In this document: positions 33,409 to 41,464 of the stretch, in pieces
Layout of the letters: every line of letters begins with the position of its first letter
Position numbering within the stretch: position 1 is the stretch's first letter
Source: Actinosynnema sp. ALI-1.44
Lineage (GTDB): Bacteria; Actinomycetota; Actinomycetes; Mycobacteriales; Pseudonocardiaceae
Assembly (NCBI RefSeq): GCF_001984155.1
Contig: NZ_MTQO01000046.1
Span: forward strand, 248,001 to 312,000
DNA length: 64,000 bases
Reading direction: 5' to 3'
Position numbers and translations under genes: made by a program
The notes under the pieces: generated by a model
Seen by the model: only the letters and a program-made list of their open reading frames with translations
Told to the model about the DNA's origin: nothing
The model's database searches: none

Positions 33409-34608
33409 GTGACTGAAGCGCCTGGTGGAAGCGCCAAAACTGAGCGAGACACGTCCGGAGACGCCGTGGAGACCGGCCCAGAACGGCAGAGGCCTCCGAT
33501 CCGCCGAGGCAGTCGCGATCAACGCCGAGACGAAGCCCTGCAGGCGCTGACGACAGGGCGTGACGCCCCTTGCGCGTACTGCGGGCGTCAACTGCCGCCG
33601 ATGTCGGCGCGGGGCGGGCGGCCTACGCCGTACTGCCCCGCCGACCCGGAGCGCTATGGGCAGTGGGGGGCGAAGGTCATCACCTGCGCGATGCTTGACG
33701 AGCATCGCGAGATCTGGGTCCAGATCTACGGCCCCGACCAGCCCATGACACAAATGGACGTCGGTGTGCTCGACGACCGGCTCAGCCACATCAAAGGTGC
33801 TGTGACTCCCCTACTGGCCGAACTCACGGCCATCCAGGGTTACGTCTCCAGCCAGGTCGCCGCCGCCGTGGCCGAACGCGACGACGCCCAGACCGCCCGA
33901 CACCAGGCCGAGCAACACATGGCAGCAGCGAACACCGAACGCGACCAGGCCCAGGCCGACGCGCGCACCGCGCGGACTGCCGCCGAGGCCGACCGTGCCG
34001 AACGCGACGAGGCCAACGCCAGAGCCACGACCGCGGAAACCGCCGCCACCCAGGCGGCCACGGCGCAACAGACCGCTGAGACCGCGCGCGACGACGCGCA
34101 ACGAGAACGGCAGCAGGCACTGCAACAGGTATCGGACATGCAGCAGCGGGTCACCGAGCTGCAGACCACGTTGCAAAGCGAACGCATCGCCACTGTCGAC
34201 TCCCTAGCCCGGCTGCGCGCCGAACACACCGAGGACGCAGCACGGTTGCGCAGCACCTTGCTCGCCGACTACGAGCAGAAGCTCGCCGAACAGAACCAGA
34301 ACCATGCCAGCGTTGAGGACCAGATCCGCAGGACTGCCGAGGCACGCGTCGACGCCCTGACCCGTCAACTCGCGCAGGCCGCGCAGGACTACGCCCAGAC
34401 CCTCGCCCCATTGCACTCCGAGAAGGCGACTCTCGCCCAGCGACTGGCCGAGCACACCACCCGCGCCGAGCAGATCCAACGACGCCTGGACACACTCACG
34501 ACCGGTCTGGCCGAACTGGTTGACCAACTACCCCAGGACAACACGATCAGCACCCAGTTGACACAGCTCCTGAACATGGCTGGACGGGCGACAGGAGACG
34601 GCGCTTAG
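33409..34608 (+). CDS. Zinc-finger-like plus long coiled-coil protein, KfrA-reminiscent
   Basis: A 399-residue protein. Residues 1-40 are charged and disordered. Residues about 50-100 hold cysteines that could form a zinc knuckle (PCAYCGRQL, then TPYCPADPERYGQWG and ITCAMLD). From about 140 to 380 it is almost pure coiled coil rich in Ala, Gln, Glu and Arg (VAAAVAERDDAQTARHQAEQ and onward). KfrA-type plasmid proteins and some mobile-element proteins share the coiled-coil layout, but no homology can be claimed. The start is a GTG overlapping an ATG-TGA. A role in DNA binding or scaffolding is only inferred. Confidence 0.8.
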   Translation: MTEAPGGSAKTERDTSGDAVETGPERQRPPIRRGSRDQRRDEALQALTTGRDAPCAYCGRQLPPMSARGGRPTPYCPADPERYGQWGAKVITCAMLDEHREIWVQIYGPDQPMTQMDVGVLDDRLSHIKGAVTPLLAELTAIQGYVSSQVAAAVAERDDAQTARHQAEQHMAAANTERDQAQADARTARTAAEADRAERDEANARATTAETAATQAATAQQTAETARDDAQRERQQALQQVSDMQQRVTELQTTLQSERIATVDSLARLRAEHTEDAARLRSTLLADYEQKLAEQNQNHASVEDQIRRTAEARVDALTRQLAQAAQDYAQTLAPLHSEKATLAQRLAEHTTRAEQIQRRLDTLTTGLAELVDQLPQDNTISTQLTQLLNMAGRATGDGA

Positions 34609-34794
34609 CGATCTCGCCACAGGTCAGCGTCCACTGCGGTCTCGGCGAGCCACGTGCAAGGCGTTCGGGCACGGCGCCCTGCCTTGTCTCTTACACCAAG
34701 GACTCTGTCCGGCGTCGCCCCGGCGCTCCTAACCTCAGTCCATGTCGACACCAGGTGCGCTTGCGGCGACCTGGGCAACGGCAAGGGAGCGCCC

Positions 34795-35460
34795 ATGGAC
34801 GACCAGCTGGCCGCTGCTGTGATCAACGCGGTCGAACTGCCTGCCGCCAACGGGCGGGGTTGGTTCGACGCTGTCTCCGCGGTGGCGTCGCAACAGCCCG
34901 ACGACTGGAGTGGCTTCGTCGACCAGCTCCGCGCGACCGGGACCCAGTACGACTCGTCGATCGACGACTCGGTGATCGACCGTTTCGTCGAGAACCTGGA
35001 GCGGCTGACGAGTGCCCCGTTGTCCGTCGTGATGGAGTTGGCCGAGTACGACCCGCAGGACCTCGCGGCGCAGTACGGCCAGAGGGACGCGGCGGCGGAA
35101 GGCACGTACTGGGGCTGGGTCCCGGCCGACATCGGCGACCGGTTGCAGCGCGGCATGGGAGACGACTGGCCACAGGCGGTCACCGCCACCTTCGACCAGA
35201 TCTGGCCGGGCTGGGAAGCGGCCGACGACGCGACCAAGGCCACCACGCTCACCCAGTGGATCGACACCATCCTCGGCGAGGCCGTGCCTGACGGGTCCGA
35301 CAGCGGTGCGGCGGACGCCGTGATCGACGAACGCCTGCGGTACGACATCGCGTCCACCCTTGAGGCGAGCGGACTCCCGCTCGCCGAACTCGACCCCGCC
35401 GAACTCGACCGGATCCTGCAGGACGCGGCGCGCCTCGCCCGCGCCGCGAGGACTTCCTGA
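34795..35460 (+). CDS. Acidic protein of unknown function, first gene of a pair
   Basis: A 221-residue soluble acidic protein I do not recognise. ATG 34795 has an AAGGGAG site 6 bases upstream; the frame open from 34654 adds proline/arginine-rich residues with no signal. It appears mostly helical, with two Trp-rich spots (GTYWGWVPADIGDRL and DQIWPGWEAADD) and an Asp/Glu-rich C-terminus. The stop is 31 bp before the next gene, so both are likely cotranscribed. There is no membrane segment. It could be a partner or antidote of the next protein, but this is speculation. Confidence 0.75.
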   Translation: MDDQLAAAVINAVELPAANGRGWFDAVSAVASQQPDDWSGFVDQLRATGTQYDSSIDDSVIDRFVENLERLTSAPLSVVMELAEYDPQDLAAQYGQRDAAAEGTYWGWVPADIGDRLQRGMGDDWPQAVTATFDQIWPGWEAADDATKATTLTQWIDTILGEAVPDGSDSGAADAVIDERLRYDIASTLEASGLPLAELDPAELDRILQDAARLARAARTS

Positions 35461-35491
35461 CCAGCGACGAGCGGCAGCAAAGGATCACGTC

Positions 35492-36268
35492 ATGGCGCAC
35501 CCCACCGGACCGAGCGACGCCGTCGCCGACCTGCTCACGCACCTGAGCACCGCCGACCTGGACGCCATCATCGCGGACCCGGCCGCAGCGCGAGACGCTC
35601 TGCTCGGCACCGCGCCCGCCGCAGCCGCAGGAGCCGTCCCGGTCGCTGTGCCTGCCCCGGTCGGCGGCATCCCGATCCGGACCTTGGCCGTGGGAACAAC
35701 GCTGACCCACGGCACAACCGTGCAGCAGTTCACCACCGCCACGGGCGCGCAACAGGCACTGCCCAACCCACCCGCCTGGTTCGCGATCGGCTCCCGATTC
35801 TCCGCGCACGCCGGCGGACGCTACGGGACCGCGTCGACATACCTGCACAACTACGTCGTGCAGGCCGTCATCACCTTGTTGCGTTTCGCGGACTTCCCGA
35901 CACTCCGGGCCTACCTCGCGGGGTTCGGCACCACGCACAACGAGAACAACGTCGCCGCGGCCAACGACGTCCTGCTGCACAACCCGACGGCGCACGGGTA
36001 CACCCTCGACGCTGACCTGGTCCGCGGCGAGCCCGAGGTCATCCTGTTCGCGGCCGGTATGGCCAACCTCGCCGCGCAGTTCCAGAGCCAACTGGACCGC
36101 AGCGAGCGACCGTCGTTCGGCGACGACATGGACGTCGATCGGCGCAACGTCCGCCTCGGGCACGGCAACCGGGTCGTGCACGAATCCAGCGACCTCGACC
36201 TCACCGACTTCCGCACCATCGGCGACGACGACCGAGGACGACGGCCACGCGGCCAGGAAGAGCCGTAG
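35492..36268 (+). CDS. Protein of unknown function, possibly ADP-ribosyltransferase-like fold
   Basis: A 258-residue protein with AAAGGA upstream of ATG 35492. After a helical start (AVADLLTHLSTADLDAIIAD) and an Ala/Pro linker, it has TTLTHGTTVQQF and PAWFAIGSRFSAHAGG. Many ART-like enzymes have a beta strand with HGT followed by a WF-containing strand in this order, so an ART-like fold is possible; a catalytic Glu or Gln is not identifiable. The C-terminus is highly charged (DMDVDRRNVRLGHG, GRRPRGQEEP). It pairs with the gene 31 bp upstream. Confidence 0.7.
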   Translation: MAHPTGPSDAVADLLTHLSTADLDAIIADPAAARDALLGTAPAAAAGAVPVAVPAPVGGIPIRTLAVGTTLTHGTTVQQFTTATGAQQALPNPPAWFAIGSRFSAHAGGRYGTASTYLHNYVVQAVITLLRFADFPTLRAYLAGFGTTHNENNVAAANDVLLHNPTAHGYTLDADLVRGEPEVILFAAGMANLAAQFQSQLDRSERPSFGDDMDVDRRNVRLGHGNRVVHESSDLDLTDFRTIGDDDRGRRPRGQEEP

Positions 36269-36302
36269 CCCAGCATGTCTGCCCCGGTGGTGGAAACGGA
36301 CG

Positions 36303-37115
36303 CTACTGGAGAACGTCGTTGTGCAGGGTGAGCAGGTCGAGGGCGGTTGACGTGGCGTCGTCCGCCGGGAGGTAGACCGTCAGCCTTTGTTCGTCGACGT
36401 CGGGCAGGGCAAGGGTTTCGTACGCCAGCCGCAACTCCCCCACCCTCGGGTGCCGCCAGTGTTCGACGCCGGTGCGACTGGCGAGCATGGTGGACGAGTC
36501 GTAGCGCCTGCTGAACTCCGTGCCTCCGGCGACCTGGAGTTCCTGGGCCATGAACGCGGCGTAGGGGTCGCCGAGTGACGCGGCCGTGCGCAGGTCCGCG
36601 GCCCACTGGTCGGCGATGACGGCCCAGTCGGGGAACGTGTCGTGGGCGTGCGGTGAGGTGAACACGAACCACGCCATGTTCTCCGGCACCGGGTCGAGCA
36701 AGCGTGCGTAGCCCGTGGTGTGCGCTAGTACGTCGCCCACCTGGTTGGTGACTATCGCGGGGGTTGGCTCCAGTCGCGTGAGCATCGCTGTCACGGTCGA
36801 GCGGACGGTACGGGGAGGTGCTGTGGTGCCCTGACAGGCGGTACCGGTGTTGGCTTTCATCAACCGGTGCAGGTAGACGCGTTCGTCGACGGTCAGGCGC
36901 AGTGCGTCGGCCAGCGCGCCGAGGATCTCGCTGGAGGGATTGCGGTCTCGGCCTTGTTCCAGGCGTGTCAGGTACTCGACGCTGATGCCCGCCAGGGTGG
37001 CCAGTTCCGCCCTGCGCAGGCCGGGTGTGCGGCGGCGCGGACTGTCGGGCAGACCCGCGTCCGCCGGTGCGATCGACTCGCGCCGTGCCCGCAGGAACGC
37101 ACCCAACTCGGTCAT
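36303..37115 (-). CDS. XRE/HTH regulator with MmyB-like ligand domain
   Basis: A 270-residue regulator. The N-terminal HTH is ELGAFLRARRESI, then GLRRAELATLAGISVEYLTRLEQGRDRNPSSEILGALADALRL in order. The C-terminal PAS-like MmyB domain (ALTRLEPTPAIVTNQVGDVLAHT, MAWFVF, EFSRRYDS, LRLAYETLALPD) binds fatty acids in a solved relative. The gene is divergent from an aldo/keto reductase across about 80 bp, a very common actinomycete pair in which it regulates the oxidoreductase. Confidence 0.92.
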   Translation of the reverse strand: MTELGAFLRARRESIAPADAGLPDSPRRRTPGLRRAELATLAGISVEYLTRLEQGRDRNPSSEILGALADALRLTVDERVYLHRLMKANTGTACQGTTAPPRTVRSTVTAMLTRLEPTPAIVTNQVGDVLAHTTGYARLLDPVPENMAWFVFTSPHAHDTFPDWAVIADQWAADLRTAASLGDPYAAFMAQELQVAGGTEFSRRYDSSTMLASRTGVEHWRHPRVGELRLAYETLALPDVDEQRLTVYLPADDATSTALDLLTLHNDVLQ

Positions 37116-37193
37116 GACCTGCAGCGTAGCCCTCGTGGGGCCACCCTTGTCGCGGTCTCCCTCGACGGCCGGCGTCTCGGCAGGCTCATGGCC

Positions 37194-38201
37194 ATGCGTT
37201 ATCGACTGTTGGGCCGCACCGGGTTGCGGATTTCGGAGCTGTTCTTCGGCGCCATGACGTTCTACGAGCGCGGCGGTGAGCGGACGTTCCACGCGATGCT
37301 GGACGCCTACCTCGACGCGGGTGGCAACGTGATCGACACGGCGTCGGCGTACGGCGAGAGCGAGTCGATCCTCGGTGAGATGCTGGGCGACCGGCGCGAC
37401 AGCCTGGTGCTGGCGACGAAGTACACGCTCTCGCGTGACCAGAACGACCCGAACGCGTCGGGCAACCACCGTAAGAACATGGTGCTCACGTTGGAGCAGA
37501 GCCTGCGGCGGCTGCGTACCGACTACATCGACCTGTACTGGGTGCACTGCTGGGACCGGCACACGCCGATCGAGGAGACCATGCGTGTGCTCGACGACGC
37601 GGTGCGGGCGGGCAAGATCCGCTACGTCGGGATCTCCAATGCTCCGGCGTGGCTGGTCAGCCGGGCCAACACGGTGGCCGAGTGGCGTGGGTGGAGCGCG
37701 TTCGCGGGGCTTCAGGTGCCGTACAACCTGCTGCGGCGGGACATCGAACGTGACCTGCTGCCCATGGCGCAGGCGTCAGGTGTCACCGTGGCGGCGTACG
37801 CGCCACTGGCGCAGGGCAAGTTGGCGGGCAGACTCACGGGCGGCGGCGCGGCGGGCTCCGGTCAGCGGCTCGACGTCGAGGCCGTGAGCACTCAGGAACA
37901 GGCGGTGGCGCGAGAGGTCCAAACCGTCGCCGACGAGCTCGGCGTGTCACCCGCGCAGGTCGCGCTGGCCTGGTTGTGGCATCGATCGCCGATCGTGCAC
38001 CCGATCATCGGTGCGTCCAGCGTCGAGCAGGTCAAGGACAACCTCGGTGCTGTCGGGGTGTCGATCAGCGAGGACGCGATGCGCCGGTTGGCCGCGGCGA
38101 CGGGCTTCGTGCGGGGCTACCCGCAGGACGACATCGCGGAGGAAGAGGAGCATCCGTTCGTGTACGGCACGAAACGGGTCACTCCGGTGGCCAGTTCCTG
38201 A
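37194..38201 (+). CDS. Aldo/keto reductase
   Basis: A 335-residue TIM-barrel oxidoreductase of the potassium-channel-beta/YghZ-like type. It begins MRYRLLGRTGLRISELFFG. The catalytic tetrad region is seen in NVIDTASAYGESE (Asp, Tyr), LATKYTL (Lys) and YWVHCWD (His). The C-terminal NADPH site is VHPIIGASSVEQVKDNL. An ATG at 37188 two codons earlier is equally possible; neither has a strong ribosome site. It overlaps the convergent TetR gene by 23 bp. It is probably controlled by the divergent XRE-MmyB protein. The carbonyl substrate is unknown. Confidence 0.92.
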   Translation: MRYRLLGRTGLRISELFFGAMTFYERGGERTFHAMLDAYLDAGGNVIDTASAYGESESILGEMLGDRRDSLVLATKYTLSRDQNDPNASGNHRKNMVLTLEQSLRRLRTDYIDLYWVHCWDRHTPIEETMRVLDDAVRAGKIRYVGISNAPAWLVSRANTVAEWRGWSAFAGLQVPYNLLRRDIERDLLPMAQASGVTVAAYAPLAQGKLAGRLTGGGAAGSGQRLDVEAVSTQEQAVAREVQTVADELGVSPAQVALAWLWHRSPIVHPIIGASSVEQVKDNLGAVGVSISEDAMRRLAAATGFVRGYPQDDIAEEEEHPFVYGTKRVTPVASS

Positions 38202-38748
38202 GCGTGACGTCGAGCGCGTCCAGGGTGCGTGACCACGAGACGCTGGTCTCGCGGGGCGTGTGGCTGAACGCGCCCGCCATCTCCAGGGTGACGTATCCGT
38301 GGAACGTGCCGGCCAGCATCCGGATCGCGTCGGTCTGGGCGGGTTCGGGCAGGCCGTAGCCACGCAGGATCGCGCGGTTCATCTCCGAGTGCCGCCGGGC
38401 CGCGCTGGCTTCGGCAGCCTCCGGGCGCAACGGCAGTTGAGCGGCGGCGTAGCGGCCGGGGTGCAGCTTGGCGTACGTGCGGTAGGTGTTGGCGAACGCC
38501 ACCAGCGCGTCCTTGCCCGCACGACCGGCCAGCGCGTCGGCGGCCAGGTCGGCCATTTCGCCCAGTGCGAGCATGGCGACGCGTTCCTTGAGGTCCTGGG
38601 CGTTCTTGACGTGCGAGTACAGGCTCGCGTCCTTGACGCCGAAGCGGCGGGCCAGCGCCGAGACGGTCACCTTGTCGAACCCGATCTCGTCCGCGAGCTC
38701 CGCCGCCGCCTGGACCAGGCGGTCTGCTGTCAGTCCGGCACGTGCCAT
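38179..38748 (-). CDS. TetR/AcrR family transcriptional regulator
   Basis: A 189-residue TetR with the HTH RLVQAAAELADEIGFDKVTVSALARRFGVKDASLYSHVKNAQDLKER in order and a TetR_C (WHG-type) ligand domain ending in AGTFHGYVTLEMAGAFSH. The GGGAGGTGAT site directly precedes the ATG at 38748. It is divergent from the FusB-like gene; an AT-rich inverted repeat with CCTAGG ends lies between the two. It converges on and overlaps the aldo/keto reductase end. Confidence 0.92.
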   Translation of the reverse strand: MARAGLTADRLVQAAAELADEIGFDKVTVSALARRFGVKDASLYSHVKNAQDLKERVAMLALGEMADLAADALAGRAGKDALVAFANTYRTYAKLHPGRYAAAQLPLRPEAAEASAARRHSEMNRAILRGYGLPEPAQTDAIRMLAGTFHGYVTLEMAGAFSHTPRETSVSWSRTLDALDVTLRNWPPE

Positions 38749-38758
38749 GGATCACCTC

Positions 38759-38794
38759 CCTAGGTACATTAATTATTTGCCTAATACCCCTAGG
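38759..38794. promoter_or_regulatory. Operator-like inverted repeat between TetR and FusB-like genes
   Basis: CCTAGG occurs at both ends (38759-38764 and 38789-38794), with TACATTA and TAATACC continuing the arms (10 of 13 positions symmetric) around a 10-base centre. The region is A/T-rich in contrast to both flanks. It sits 11 bp upstream of tetR and 19 bp before the FusB-like ATG, so bound repressor would block both promoters. Confidence 0.6.
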
Positions 38795-38812
38795 AAATCT
38801 ACCGTCGTAAGC

Positions 38813-39310
38813 ATGAGACCAGTCACCGACCCCGAGATCCGCGCCTCGTTCGTCAACTGCACCAAGGGCGAGGCGAAGCGGCTGGCCGTGCCCAGGGACC
38901 TGGCCGACCGCCCGTGGGATGACCTGGACTTCTTCGGCTGGCAGGACCAGGCCGCGCCGGACCGCGCCTACCTGATCGCCCCGGAGGGCGACGGGTTCGT
39001 CGGGGTGGCGCTGCGCCGAGCCGCGCCAGGGTCGGCCGGATTCGTGCGCCGGTCCATGTGCTCGCTCTGCCTGACCACGCACACCGGCGGCGGAGTCTCG
39101 CTGATGACCGGCCGCAAGGCGGGCAAGAGCGGCCAGCAGGGCAACTCCGTGGGCGCATACATGTGCGCCGACCTGGCGTGTTCGCTGTACCTGCGTGGCA
39201 AGAAGGACGCCGGGCAGGCGGGGCAGATGAAGGAGTCGATCTCGCTCGAGGCCAGCGTGGAGCGGATGATGGCCAACGTCACGGCGTTCCTGGCCAAGGT
39301 CCGTGCCTAG
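38813..39310 (+). CDS. FBP/FusB-like treble-clef zinc-finger protein
   Basis: A 165-residue protein of the EF-G-binding FusB-type family. The C-terminal zinc-finger ligands are visible: SMCSLCLTTHTGG and AYMCADLACSLYL, with the basic TGRKAGKSGQQGNSVG loop between. FusB proteins rescue ribosomes stalled by fusidic acid by displacing EF-G (family knowledge). Actinomycete relatives are numerous and their drug relevance is not shown. It is divergent from a TetR, which suggests inducible expression. The start ATG has no strong ribosome site. Confidence 0.85.
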   Translation: MRPVTDPEIRASFVNCTKGEAKRLAVPRDLADRPWDDLDFFGWQDQAAPDRAYLIAPEGDGFVGVALRRAAPGSAGFVRRSMCSLCLTTHTGGGVSLMTGRKAGKSGQQGNSVGAYMCADLACSLYLRGKKDAGQAGQMKESISLEASVERMMANVTAFLAKVRA

Positions 39311-39738
39311 GTCTGTGTCTGGGTCTGCGCCAGGAACACGTACTCACGGCCGGGGCGGTCGGGGGCGTCGCGGACCTCGCTGACGCGAAAGCCGTGTGCG
39401 ACGAGGTCCGCTTCGATCTCGTCGCGGTCACGGAACCGCAACGTCGAGTCGGACAGCAGCCGCTCGCCGTCGGCGAAGACGTACGTCCTGCGGAAGGTCA
39501 CCAGCGGCAGGCTGACGTCGAGAACCTCGACCCAGTTCTCGACATCGCCGACGCCGTCGATGGACGAGACGCGATGCGACGCCGCGCGCGTCCACTCCAG
39601 CCACGCCCGCCGGGCGGGCACCCGTGTCTCGAACACGAAGCGCCCGCCAGGGCGCAGTGCGGCGTGGGCGCCTCGCAACGTCCGCGCCCACTGCTGTGGG
39701 TCCACAATGGCCTGTGCGACGTTGGCCGTCATGGTCTC
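39307..39738 (-). pseudogene. SAM-dependent methyltransferase lacking its N-terminal half
   Basis: The frame encodes MTANVAQAIVDPQQWARTL, then AALRPGGRFVFETRVPARRAWLEW and HGFRVSEVRDAPDRPGREYVFLAQ, the second half of a class I methyltransferase. Motif I (the SAM-binding GxGxG) and about 100 residues upstream are absent. The homology stops at the end of the preceding BtrH-like gene (stop 39740), as if that gene replaced the 5' half. The remnant cannot bind SAM as it stands. It overlaps the FusB-like stop by 4 bp. Confidence 0.7.
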
Positions 39739-39739
39739 G

Positions 39740-40597
39740 TCAGCCACGCACGCGAACGTACTCAGCCTCCAGCACGTCACGCAGCCGGTTATAGGTCGGC
39801 GACAGGCGCCGCAGCCCGTCGGCCACGGCCAGGTCGTCGTCGTTGAGCAGCGGGTACTGCAGCCCGCCGACCAGCCGGGCCTGCTCGTCGAGCACCCGGG
39901 CGGATTCGGTCAGGCCCAGTGCGGCCAGGTTCGCCGAGGCGTCGGCGAGGCGCCGCGTCCCCACCCGGATGCCGAAGTGCGCCCACAGCGTCCGGGTGTC
40001 GGCGTCGAAGGACCGTGACGCCATCTCGAGCACGGCGTCGCTCGCGCCGTCCAGCCAGCGGATCGCCTGCGGCACGGACGCCCACAAAGCGTCCACTTCG
40101 GACACCGCACGGTCCCGGACGAACTTCGACCGCAGCACGAACGACTCGGTGCTGTACGTGACAGCTTTGCCTTCCCACGCCGCAACGAACTGCGCGATCG
40201 GCAGGGTCGCGTACGGGTGACTTTCCGGGTCGTGCAGGAGCACCACGTCGTCGGTCACCTCGAGCACGACGACGTAGTGGTCACCGGCGCCCGCTGTCTG
40301 GTACGACAACAGCCCCATGTCGAGCGGTCCCGCCATCGCCGGGGAGTCCAGCGCACGCAGCCGGGCCACGGGGTCTCCCCCGGTTTCCCGTTCGCACCGC
40401 CAGCCCAGTAACGACAACGCGTTGTCCACACCGATTTCCGGGTGCCAGCCGCACGGGTCGAAGTACGGCAGTGCCCCCTCGATCTGCGCCCCGAACGGCG
40501 AACCGGTCAGCGTCTCGACCACCGCGGGGGTGGCGCCGGTCAGCATCGCCACGCTGTTGGAGTAGCAGTACGGCCCTGATCCGATGTATGCGGTCAT
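39740..40597 (-). CDS. BtrH-N-like (papain-fold) protein
   Basis: A 285-residue protein whose first half resembles the butirosin BtrH N-terminal/C39-like fold. A cysteine lies near the start (GPYCYSNSVAMLTG), followed by GWHPEIGVDNALSLLGW and a conserved His/Asp region (GDHYVVVLEVTDDVVLLHDPESHPY). BtrH is an acyltransferase in an antibiotic pathway; other members are peptidase-like. The second half is helical (LWASVPQAIRWLDGASDAVLEMASRSF). ATG 40597 overlaps the MerR stop by ATGA, so it is cotranscribed. The substrate is unknown. Confidence 0.75.
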   Translation of the reverse strand: MTAYIGSGPYCYSNSVAMLTGATPAVVETLTGSPFGAQIEGALPYFDPCGWHPEIGVDNALSLLGWRCERETGGDPVARLRALDSPAMAGPLDMGLLSYQTAGAGDHYVVVLEVTDDVVLLHDPESHPYATLPIAQFVAAWEGKAVTYSTESFVLRSKFVRDRAVSEVDALWASVPQAIRWLDGASDAVLEMASRSFDADTRTLWAHFGIRVGTRRLADASANLAALGLTESARVLDEQARLVGGLQYPLLNDDDLAVADGLRRLSPTYNRLRDVLEAEYVRVRG

Positions 40598-41382
40598 GCC
40601 AGCGGCGCCTGGAGTTCGGTGACCCACTCGGCGCGGTCTTCGGGCACTGCCAGCGACAGTTCCCTGGGCAGTTCGGTGGTCGTGTACCCGTTGTCCTCGA
40701 TCCAGCGGATCAGCGCCTGCGAGGTCGGCAGCACGTCGTCCAGGTCGCCGTGGTGCACGATCGTGGCGGCGCGTGCCACCGCGGGCAGGTCCACCATCGT
40801 GGTGCCGGGCACGTCGGCGGCGACCGGGAAGCCCGCGTGCACTTCGATCCTGCCGTCGGGCAGTTCCTTGTAGCGCGACAGCCCCGGGCCGATCGGCTGG
40901 GTGACGAGCTCGCACAGTGCCACGTACAGCGGCCCGATGACGGGGCCGATGTCCTGTGGTTCGAAGCTGGCAGCCTCGGTGACGAGCTCGGCCAGCCGCA
41001 ACGCGGGCAAGCTCTTGATCACGATTTCCTCGGCCATCGTTCCCTCGGTCTCGATACTGCGGAGCCTCGCCTCGACCCGGGCCAGCCGTGCGGCTGTCTC
41101 GGTGACCGCAGTGTGCAGTTCCATCTGTCGCAGCCGCAGCATGCCGCGCATTTCCTGGGCACTGATCCGCTCGTCGAGCATCGTGGCCACCTGCTGCAGG
41201 CTGAAGCCGAGATCCTTCAACGCGATGATCCGGTTGAGCCGGGTCAACTGCTCGGCCGCGTAGTAGCGGTAGTTGCTGGACTGGTCGACGTGCGCGGGGC
41301 GCAGCAGGCCGATGGCGTCGTAGTGCCGCAACATCCGCACCGACACACGGCCGTGCTTGGCGAAGTCTCCAATGCTGAACAT
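40594..41382 (-). CDS. MerR regulator with GyrI-like effector domain (BmrR-type)
   Basis: A 262-residue protein. N-terminal MerR HTH: FSIGDFAKHGRVSVRMLRHYDAIGLLRPAHVD, YRYYAAEQLTRLNRI. A coiled coil follows (RQMELHTAVTETAARLARVEARLRSIE). The C-terminal GyrI/SOUL-like ligand domain includes RLAELVTEAASFEPQDIG and WIEDNGYTTTELPRELSL. BmrR-type proteins respond to hydrophobic cationic drugs. It is divergent from a quinone oxidoreductase with a MerR-type promoter in between, and its stop overlaps the BtrH-like start. Confidence 0.92.
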   Translation of the reverse strand: MFSIGDFAKHGRVSVRMLRHYDAIGLLRPAHVDQSSNYRYYAAEQLTRLNRIIALKDLGFSLQQVATMLDERISAQEMRGMLRLRQMELHTAVTETAARLARVEARLRSIETEGTMAEEIVIKSLPALRLAELVTEAASFEPQDIGPVIGPLYVALCELVTQPIGPGLSRYKELPDGRIEVHAGFPVAADVPGTTMVDLPAVARAATIVHHGDLDDVLPTSQALIRWIEDNGYTTTELPRELSLAVPEDRAEWVTELQAPLA

Positions 41383-41402
41383 GACGACTCCCAGTACAGG
41401 CC

Positions 41403-41457
41403 CTCACACAGTGAGAGGGTCAAGGGTTGACCTCAGCCTCGGTTGAGGTTGCAGGCT
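41403..41457 (+). promoter_or_regulatory. MerR-type promoter of the quinone oxidoreductase gene
   Basis: TTGACC (41427-41432, -35) and CAGGCT (41452-41457, -10) are separated by 19 bp, with ACCTCA mirrored by TGAGGT across the spacer, a classical MerR/SoxR-like box. The ATG at 41465 lies 7 bases after the -10, indicating a leaderless transcript. A separate small palindrome CTCAC-ACA-GTGAG (41403-41415) lies upstream. Confidence 0.65.
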
Positions 41458-41464
41458 GAACGGT

